A stretch of 64,000 bases of DNA. Origin: Canna indica (lineage: Eukaryota; Streptophyta; Magnoliopsida; Zingiberales; Cannaceae). The position numbers and the translations under genes are program-made. Positions 56,139 through 64,000 of the stretch are shown piece after piece. Under the pieces are notes generated by a model. The model was given only the letters and a program-made list of their open reading frames with translations. It was not told the DNA's origin and did not search any database. Numbering within the stretch: position 1 is the stretch's first letter; the number at the start of each line of letters is the position of its first letter. The stretch is from positions 17,763,501 to 17,827,500 of the forward strand of contig CP136896.1 of NCBI GenBank assembly GCA_034359265.1. The letters are read 5' to 3'.

Positions 56139-56947
56139 TATAATACCCTAGTTTAGTCCCACATCAGAAGTATGTTGGATGTGGTGTTGGCTTATAAGGC
56201 TTGATGGGTGTGCTACCATCAACTTCAGCTTAAGCATTTTAATTAGGCCAATAGGTTGGCCTATGAAGTTGGTGGGTTAATTATCCCATCAAGCGGGTTC
56301 TAACAAATGATATCAGAGTAGGATCTAGTCCTAGGCATGGTGAGGGAGCCTATGTGAGAAAGGGTTGCCCGGGTGATGGGGTGGAGCCGCTACTAGGCTA
56401 GGACTTACATGTCGTCGACTTGGGTGTGATTCTAGGCTATGTGTTAGACTCGAGTTGGGTCTTGACGAGGACGTCAAGACATAAGTGGGGGAGATTGTAA
56501 TACCCCAGTTTAGTCCCACATCGGGAGTATGTTGGATGTGGTGTTGGCTTATAAGGCTTGATGGGTGTGCTACCATCAACTTCAACTTAAGCATTTTAAT
56601 TAGGCCAATAGGTTGGCCTATGAAGTTGGTGGGTTAATTATCCCATCAAGCGGGTTCTGACAAATGATATCAGATCAGGATCTAGTCCTAGGCATGGTGA
56701 GGGAGCCTATGTGAGAAAGGGCTGCCCGGGTGATGGGGTGGAGCCGCTACTAGGCTAGGACTCACATGCCGTCGACTTGAGTGTGATTTTAGGCTATGTG
56801 TTAGACTCGAGTTGGGTCTTGACGAGGACGTCAAGACATAAGTGGGGGAGATTATAATACCCCAGTTTAGTCCCACATCGAGAGTATGTTGGATGTGGTG
56901 TTGGCTTATAAGGCTTGATGGGTGTGCTACCATCAACTTCAGCTTAA
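56139..56947 (+). mobile_element. Tandem TRIM retrotransposon
   Basis: LTR (56139-56305), internal (56306-56495), LTR (56496-56662), internal (56663-56852) and a truncated third LTR (56853-56947). The LTR is 167 bp with (T)GTAATACCCCAG...CTGACA ends. The internal part begins with a tRNA-Met-like site TGATATCAGAG (56308-56318) and ends with the polypurine tract AAGTGGGGGAGAT. No coding region. These are the features of a TRIM, here in LTR-sharing tandem form. Confidence 0.8.
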
Positions 56948-59077
56948 CAACCTGGCTCTGATACTAAATTGTTACGCCCCGCCTAGGTTCATCCCTAAAT
57001 AAAGAACACCGCCTAGGAGAAGCGCAACCGATGATCAATCTAACACAACCAAATCCTTCATGAACAGCTTGCAACATGAACCTCAACCACTTGCATTAGA
57101 ATAATATCTATTACAATAATAAAATGCTATTCAAGAAACTTTATACATCTCTACGGAAATCAATGTCAAAGTCTGTCTCTTCTACTCTATCTAACTAGAC
57201 CTTCTCAGCTACCACTCGAACCTGCAGATCTGAAGCAAAAACAACAAACATCAGCGAAAAGCTGAGTAGGATATCACAATATGTCAACAGGTAAAGATGA
57301 CCATCCATGATGCCATGATGACATGATATTCAACTATGTACATAACACTACCAACATTATATGCTCGTACCAACTAATGCGGTGTCATCCTTAAGTAAAC
57401 ACTTATGCATCTAACAATCACTATATATATGTGTAATTATGTATGCACCTCATAACTATCATCATATACTCATGTCAACTAGCACAACATCAAATCATAC
57501 ATATCCTATCGATAATGCGTACATGCATAATAATCACCCAATCAAAAGCGTAGTGGACATTTGGGTTTCCCCCGCACTCTCGCACCTCGAGAGTGGCACC
57601 TCAAGCCCGCTCCAACTAGAGATGCGACTATCTAAAAGATAGCCTGCCGACGTCTAACACCTTGACGCCGCACACGAGCCCGCCAACGTCTAACAGCGCG
57701 ACGCCGCACCTCATGTGAAAATTTCGTGATCACTGGTGTCACCGCCCATACACCTCGGGTAATAAATCAACAGCGTCCAGGCTTGCGCCCACAACAGGTC
57801 ATAATGCATAATATGCCAATATAACTCTCACAACTATAAAAGCAATATGCATAAAATGTTATCAGCTTGATGTCAACAAATATAATGCATATGACAAAAA
57901 CTACATCAATAATGCGACCAACCAACAATCTGAATCTAGCATTATGCAACTCCTTAGCACCTACACATGCTTCCTAATCATCATATAGATGCAATTCATG
58001 CAACATAATATGATATCAACAAGTATATGGGCCAACAACATGCAACGGGAGATCAACGGAATTCAGAAGCAATTCAAGCAATTAGAGGCAAAGGGTAAAA
58101 TTGTCAATTTACCCATTCAACATTCATCGACTACAACAAGAGTCAACTCACACCCAACACCATCATCTACACTCTAAATCACAACATAACATGAAATACA
58201 ACTATTCTACATTATTTAATTATTTATCAAACTGAAATAATAACTATTAACCACCAAATAACATTGAAATATAGAAAAGACCTACCATATGACCTCTGAT
58301 TAGAAATCCGACACCACCATCGTGTTTAGAACACAAAAACCTACAACTTTGGTATTCACCTCAACTCGATCCGACGATCCGACGATCAAATCTAAAAATA
58401 CCTTAATATTTTACAAATTACCCTCATTTTATACAATACAGCTCTCTTCTTAATTAACCTATTTATTAAATCTAATAAAACTCTCATCTCCCACTCGTCT
58501 CACCTCGCTCGTCACCCGACACCCAGCCCGACGCCGCCCTCCTCTCTCCTCCTCGGGTCCTCGCCAACCCTCCCTGCATTCCAACTGCCGGCGACCACCC
58601 ATCGCCCCCCTTCCGGCCTCCTCACTGATCTCCGGCGATGATGGGACATCATCCCTTCGCCAGGATAGGTCGAGGCAGCAACCAAGGCTGCTACGGCCTG
58701 GCTGCCGCCAAGGCCGCATGGCCAGCGCCACCAATCGCTCATCACCCTCCGACCGGCTCCGCCTTTCGACCGGTTTCGACTACAATCTCCTCTTCTCCAA
58801 CTTGATGTCGATGAACGAAGCCATGGGAAAAATTGACGGATCAACAGAGAAGATAAGAACTCCTACCTATAAACTCCTCAAAACTTCGATCTTTACCAGA
58901 GTCTTCACTGCCACCGCACGCCACTCCGATCACCTGCCTCCTCAACCATTGCCGACATCAAAGCCCCCAAGAGATTAGAGGAGGATTAGGGCTAAATATA
59001 AATCATTAGGCATTTTGTAAAAAGACCCCTCAAGAAAATATATTCACAATTCAATCCTTTTTTTTAAGGTCATAACA
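56948..59077 (-). mobile_element. Gypsy-type LTR with primer site, fused to the TRIM
   Basis: On the minus strand an LTR runs from TGTTATGACC (59077) to GGGGCGTAACA (56970), followed by a primer site TTAGTATCAGAGCC and 20 bp of internal sequence before the TRIM. About 2.1 kb. It contains GC-rich U3 or U5-like text at 58480-58780, with overlapping frames that are not recognisable. CGAGC occurs at 59078-59082 and again at 56134-56138, left of the TRIM. Confidence 0.65.
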
Positions 59078-60061
59078 CGAGCCATTGCAGATATATTATC
59101 AAATTAGCAACGGCTTAATTACGGCTACGGCATCCGTCACTCTTGAGCCGATCGTGCGCTCGCGGCGCAAAATAAAATATTTATTAGCAACGGCGTTATT
59201 AGCAAAATAAAATGATGTACTTATCAGCAACGACTTTTTAACAGACAAGCAAGCCGTTGCTGATGATGTACTTATCAACAACGACTTTTTAACGGACAAG
59301 TGAGTCGTTGCTGATAAGTTTATATAGGTCGATGGATCGTGCCCGCCCCTTCCTCCTTCTTCTTCCTCTTCCTGCTACTGTCGCCGCCGCCGATCCCAGC
59401 TGCTCGTCGTCGTCGCCTGCCGTCCTCGATCGCCGAAGCCATTCGCCGCCGCTGCCCACCGTTGTCCCTTGCTCTAGGTAAGTCACACGCCGTAATGACT
59501 CTCCATTTACTATAGAATCAGCCGACGGCCGGCGGCCGGAGCATCAGTGTCCGACATTTTAATTTTAATTAGTGTTTAATTTTTAGATTAGTTAGGGTTT
59601 AATTAGTTCATTATTTGTTTAGATTAGTTAGGGTTTAGATTAATCTGTTTAGATTAATGTTATGTTTTAGATTAATGTATAGATTAATGCTATGTTAATT
59701 AGTTAATTAAAATAAATGTTATGCTTTAGATTAATATTAATTAGTTAAAATGTTAATTAGTTCAGAGTCGTCCTTAGTGGACTCGCGCCGGAATTGTCCA
59801 TTTCGGACTCGCGCCGGAATCATCCACTTCGGACACGCATCAGAATTATCCACTATGGACTCGAATTGACTCAAAATATTTAGAAAATAATCATCACTCT
59901 GACGAGTTGATATGTTTCACGTACGCATTGATGAGTCGGATATGATTTAGCAAAACTTTAGATCCGTTCGGGGGTTATATGTTCGTGTAAAAGAAGTAGA
60001 TGATCTTTTATACAACGTACAACCCTTGAATTGTCCCTGATTGGATAATCTGAGAATATAG
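59078..60061 (+). promoter_or_regulatory. CACTA subterminal repeats and 5' region
   Basis: 59080-59310 contains inverted and direct copies of AGCAACGGCTT and AGCAACGACTTTTTAAC with GGACAAG. 59330-59480 is a GC-rich stretch ending at AGGTAAGT (donor-like, 59476-59483), consistent with a first non-coding exon and intron of the transposase gene. 59560-59760 repeats TTAGATTAATGTTA. 59763-59865 has three copies of a TCCACTTCGGACTCGCGCCG-like unit. Confidence 0.5.
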
Positions 60062-60243
60062 TTATTTGTATTGCACTTAGTTTTTTCTTTTAACCGTTAA
60101 CTCATTCTAAATTTCGGCAGCATCTCTCTTGTTCTCTGATACGCGCCCAGATGATATGCGTATTCGGAGAACTATAGGGAGATGCTGCCGAAATTTAGAA
60201 TGAAGTTAGCGGTTAAAAGAAATACTTAGTGCAATATGAATAA
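60062..60243. ncRNA. Long foldback, candidate small-RNA precursor
   Basis: The two arms (about 60062-60146 and 60157-60243) are near-perfect reverse complements over about 80 bp, for example TCTAAATTTCGGCAGCATCT against AGATGCTGCCGAAATTTAGA, with a loop around GCCCAGATGAT. Differences are a few substitutions and single-base gaps, like a young MIR or inverted-repeat locus. It lies upstream of the transposase within the CACTA element. Expression is unknown. Confidence 0.6.
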
Positions 60244-60318
60244 TATAAATCCTGAATGGAATAGGACCATCTCGCCTAAATGCATTAACTGAAAAAATTG
60301 TCATTGATTGACATAATC

Positions 60319-62040
60319 ATGTCGGACGATCGAAGTTGGATGTACCGACGTCTTGATCGTGGAGCTTTAACGAATCAGTTTCGATTAAGCGTAACTTACT
60401 TCCGAAATTTCGCCTATTCGAATCAGAAATTCGTTAGCGTCGGTGATAAAATCCGATGTTCGTGCCATATTTGCTTGAATTGACGATTTTTGGATCGAGA
60501 AACTGTCACTCTGGATTTATATAGCAAAGGATTTGTACCAAGATATTTTCTATGGACTTATCACGGGGAGTCACATGAAGTCGGGACGTCGAGCAATCCT
60601 GTCGTTCAAACACATGGTGAATCTTCCTTTGCTGGTGTTTCTTCATCTAGTCCATCTAATCCTTATAGAACTATGATACTTGATAGTCTTGGGGGTCAAT
60701 TCCACCTGAATGATAATGTCGATCGGCCAGTTACTGTGACGTCAGTGCCACCGGATACTATAGGTGTTGATATCACGGAAGTATAAACTGCGGTAGAGTT
60801 TGAATTGTCGAATAAAGAAGCTGCAAAATTTTATGAGATGTTGAAAGTTGCCGATGAACCTTTGTATGAGAATTGTCCTAAATACACTAGGTTTTCGGCA
60901 ATGACGCAGCTCCTAAACATCAAGGCTGATTGTAATATTAGCGGGGTTGCGTTTGATCAGATTGCAGGATTGATTAATGGAATGCTGCCTACTGATAACA
61001 AGTTTGAGCCAACTTTTTATAAGACTAAAAAGTTGATGAGAAAATTAGGGCATGAGTACGAAAAAATACATGCATGCCAAAATAATTGAATTTTATATTA
61101 TAAAGAAAATGTGCAGTTGGATAAATACCATGTATGTCAATATTCTCGTTACAAGGAGAAGAAATTGGTCCGATAGAAAAATATTCCGTTTAAGGTGCTT
61201 CAGTATTTTCCACTAACACCGAGGCTTCAAAGATTATTCATGTCAGAAAAGATGGCCCCCTACTTGAGTTGGCATGCAAGAAGTCATGATGATACAGTAA
61301 TGACTCATCCATCTGACAGTGAAGAATAGAAATATTTGGATACATGTTAGCCTTCATTTGCTAGGGATACTAGAAATATCATATTGGGATTGTGCACGGA
61401 TGGTTTTAATTCGTTTGGTCATTCTGCAACTCTTTATTCAATTTGGCCAGTGCCGCTAACAGTTTATAATTTGTCACCATCAATGTGTATGAAAGATGAA
61501 TTTATTTATCTTTCGATGATTATTCTGGGTCCTAAGGGTTCACGAAAAGAAATTGACGTATTTCTCAGACCCTTAATAGATGAATTGAAAACATTGTGGA
61601 CTGGGGGAGCTGTCACTTATGATTATCATTGGAAGCAAAACTTTAATTTAAAGGTCGCAGTCTTGTGGACAATCAATGATTTTCCGGCTTACGACATGTT
61701 GTCTGGTTGGAGCACTCACGACCAACTCTCTTGTCCGTATTTTATGGAACACTCTAAATCATCCAGTTTTCATAACGGACGGAAAATCTCATTCTTTGAT
61801 TGTCATCGTCGATTCATACTAGCTAACCATCAGTATCGAATGAATCGTAATAAATTTACTAAGAGCAGAGTCGAAAGAGATGAGCCACCACCGATGTTGT
61901 CTGGTGAACAAATGTTAGCACGTGTTTCAGTACTTCCAGAGATAGTATTTGGTCAGAATGAAAGAGTGTCGGGCTTTGGTCAAACACATAACTGGGTGAA
62001 AAAAAGTATCTTTTGAGAATTTCCGTATTGGAGTTCATTA
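60319..62040 (+). pseudogene. CACTA transposase (Tnp2 family), N-terminal and core
   Basis: ATG 60319 opens MSDDRSWMYRRLDRGALTNQ, the transposase-associated domain with CSCHICLN. After a stop at 60481 it continues LDLYSKGFVPRYFLWTYHGE. 60805-61089 is the next part (YENCPKYTRFSAMTQLLNIK). 61384-62016 is the Transposase_21 core (LCTDGFNSFGHSATLYSIWP; DEFIYLSMIILGPKGSRKEI; FPAYDMLSGWSTHDQLSCPY). Stops at 60481, 60784, 61087, 61174, 61327, 61348 and 62014 mostly sit where family members have Trp, Arg, Gln or Cys. It would have cut and pasted CACTA elements; it is inactive. Confidence 0.88.
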
Positions 62041-62945
62041 CCGATTCAGCATAATTTGGATGTCATGCACATTGAAAAAAAAGTGTTTGATAATATTTTC
62101 AACACTTTGATGGATGTTTTCGGAAAAACTAAAGATAATGTCAAAGCCATACATGATATAAAAATACTTTGTAAGAGACTAGAGTTGGAGTTACAAGAGG
62201 TTAACGGATGATATCTGAAGCTGAAGACCCTGTATGTGTTAAATAAACAACAGATAAAAAATGTTTGTCAATGGATAAAAGAACTCAGATTACCCGATAG
62301 ATATGCCTCAAATTTATCTCGATGTGTGAACGTCGATGATTGCAAAATGTCAGGGATGAAGAGCCACAATTGCCATGTATTCATGCAGAGATTGCTTTCA
62401 ATCGCATTTCGAGATCTTCTACATGATAATATTTGGGGTCCGTTGATTGAATTAAGTATGTTTTTTAGAAACATTTGTGCAAATGTCTTTTGAGTCGAAG
62501 ATATGTCAGCACTTGAAAGTAATATTGTTGAAATTATATGCAAGCTAGAGCAGTTTTTCCCTCCTGCCTTCTTTGACTCGATGGAGCATCTACCGATACC
62601 GGTGGATGTACTAGGCATACGAGGCATGAGTTAGTGGCCCCGTTCAATACCGGTGGATGTACTTATTTGAAAGATACATGAATCATCTGAAGAAAAAAGT
62701 AAAGAACACCGTAGCTGTTGAAGGATCAATATCTGAATCGTATATCATTCAAGAAATTTCAACATTCTGCTCATTTTACTTTGAATTGATAGTACAAACA
62801 AGATTTGATCATCTTCCACGTAACGACGACGGGGGAGTTTGACATTCAGATAGACGTTTAAATATATTTTGTCACTCTGGTCGTGCTTTTGGTTCTCGCC
62901 CATCTCGACACTTAAGCGACGAAGAGTATCATTTTGCACACTTGT
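62041..62945 (+). pseudogene. CACTA transposase, DUF4218 region
   Basis: HNLDVMHIEKKVFDNIF (about 62051) closes the core. 62236-62493 (QIKNVCQWIKELRLPDRYAS; MSGMKSHNCHVFMQRLL) and 62650-62840 (YLFERYMNHLKKKVKN; EGSISESYIIQEISTFC) form the DUF4218 domain usual after Transposase_21. Stops at 62208-62210, 62491 and 62838 break it. Confidence 0.82.
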
Positions 62946-63806
62946 ACGTATTACTCAATTGTCCAGAAATTGAACAATTCACTGAAATATTTGACATTGA
63001 GATGATGTAAAAATACTCTATTCACAACGATCAAGAATTGGAGAGATTACGGAATCGTGATTTCCCTACTTGGATTCGAGCTTATAGCAAAGATCACATA
63101 ACTGAAATAGATGAAAGAATATTTAAGTTTGTTAGTGGACCGTCGCGACTAGCGTCGTGTTATAGCAGATAGTTTGTTAATGGGTATAAATTTTACATGG
63201 TTGAATATGCATTTACAAATAAGACGATGAATGTCAGGACCAATTACACGGTTGAATGCCGGGACAACGTATGTTGAATGTGATATAAATTTTTATGGAC
63301 TAGTGGAAGAAGTGATAGAGTTGCACTACTTCGATTTGAAATCAGTTATCCTATTTATATATCATTGGTTCGATACAACAGAAAGGGACATGAAAGTTCA
63401 TCCAAAATACAAACTTGTTGAGGTTAATTACAAATCGAAATTAGCAGCAAATGAGCCTTTTATATTGGCATCACAAGCCGAACAAGTATATTACGCGAAG
63501 TATCCGTCTCAAAATAAAGATAAAGCAGATTGGCATGTAGTCTGTAAGACTAAAGGTAGAGGAAGAATTGATCCGATAGCGAGAGAAAATGAGTCGATAC
63601 CTGATGTGACAAATTATTTCTATTAAGAAGATGATCATCTTGTTGTAGACCGTATTATTCCAATACTCAAGGATGCAGACACAGCGTTAGTTGAATTAGA
63701 AGTTGAATATGTTGATGATGACGATTATGAAGTTGAGGAAGTTGGAGATGAAGAAGATGAAGAAGAGGAAGAATTCGAAGACTATTACTCAGATGATGAG
63801 GAATAA
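62946..63806 (+). pseudogene. CACTA transposase, DUF4216 and acidic tail
   Basis: 63231-63626 encodes DUF4216 (GLVEEVIELHYFDLKSVILF; ANEPFILASQAEQVYYAKY). One stop follows, then an acidic tail rich in Asp/Glu (VEYVDDDDYEVEEVGDEEDE) to TAA 63804-63806. Upstream, 63120-63230 is in a different frame (KTMNVRTNYTVE-like), so a shift lies near 63240. It completes the Tnp2 protein. Confidence 0.8.
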
Positions 63807-63878
63807 TTGTAAAGTATATCTTATATTAAATATATCTCTACTATATATATAATCTAATTATATGCTTATTCGACAGAT

Positions 63879-64000
63879 ATGTCGGGTCATGGTTATCATC
63901 GGACGAGAGCTTCAGAGTCTCCGATCGATCAGACTCCAGCACTTACTCCTGCTGCTAATCCTCCTGCCGATGATACTCCTACCGTTGATCCTCATTCTGC
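63879..64000 (+). CDS. Start of the second CACTA ORF, cut by the window
   Basis: ATG 63879 opens MSGHGYHRTRASESPIDQTP followed by a Pro/Ala-rich stretch, open to the window end. In plant CACTA elements a second gene (Ptta/En/Spm, TNPA-like, needed with Tnp2) follows the transposase in the same orientation. The Pro-rich N-terminus fits. Identity is inferred from position. Confidence 0.5.
   Translation, partial: MSGHGYHRTRASESPIDQTPALTPAANPPADDTPTVDPHS

Larger units (their letters stand above)
56007..64000 (+). mobile_element. CACTA element with degraded transposase, runs off the window
   Basis: The left end CATTACTAAAAATATA is one base off a CACTA start. Subterminal GCAACGGC/GCCGTTGC words occur at 56030-56130 and 59080-59310. 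A Tnp2-type transposase (60319-63806) and the start of a second ORF (63879) follow in the usual En/Spm order. A chimeric retroelement (56139-59077) interrupts the subterminal region. The right end is outside the window. Confidence 0.78.

Noticed and set aside
56139..56947. TRIM as a Cassandra element
   Set aside because: No 5S-rRNA-like promoter sequence is visible in its LTR.
58459..58978. GC-rich open frames
   Set aside because: They lie inside the gypsy-type LTR. Several frames are open at once, and no family was recognised.

Overview
This is nuclear DNA of a flowering plant. The evidence is layered LTR retrotransposons, CACTA, hAT and Helitron transposons, an endogenous plant pararetrovirus, and fragments of typical angiosperm genes (F-box/kelch, methionyl-tRNA synthetase, plastidic glucose transporter, kinesin-5, PRL1, F-group bZIP, U-box E3 ligase). 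The species cannot be fixed. The bZIP fragment and the virus type lean weakly toward a monocot. I found no gene that is clearly intact and host-functional, and no rRNA or tRNA gene.

Left and centre (1-37.4 kb) form one deep nest, and most junctions are marked by target-site duplications (TSDs). A minus-strand Ty3/gypsy element (about 3.48-37.4 kb) was hit by two solo LTRs of a Sirevirus-like copia family (3668-5162 and 34642-36206) and by a gypsy-type solo LTR (6879-32950). That LTR was split by a complete minus-strand copia element (8434-32270, TSD AGGGG). The copia was split by a 15-kb CACTA element (12487-27579, TSD GTT), and the copia reading frame is continuous across the excised site. 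The CACTA carries minus-strand pieces of at least four host genes plus a rearranged endogenous pararetrovirus (about 14.1-23.26 kb).

The virus is badnavirus/tungrovirus-like. It has a small ORF1/2, a large polyprotein (coat region, zinc knuckle, second Cys cluster, protease, RT, RNase H), a downstream ORF4 preceded by a splice-acceptor-like tract, and an intergenic region with TATA box and tRNA-Met primer site. It is broken into direct and inverted blocks and has stops and a changed protease residue. A second, different pararetrovirus intergenic region lies inverted at its right end.

Right half (37.4-64 kb): aldehyde-oxidase and PRL1 gene fragments with a hAT-like insertion; a Helitron (40051-43819) carrying bZIP and U-box fragments; CACTA-like subterminal repeats split by a 2.7-kb gypsy solo LTR (44095-46813, TSD AAAGT); a decayed copia (46.9-48.35 kb); a Sirevirus-like copia (48917-54561) whose 3' LTR holds another solo LTR (51685-53491, TSD ATATA); and, from about 56.0 kb to the window end, a CACTA element with a degraded Tnp2-type transposase, a long foldback, and a chimeric TRIM/gypsy-LTR insertion flanked by CGAGC.
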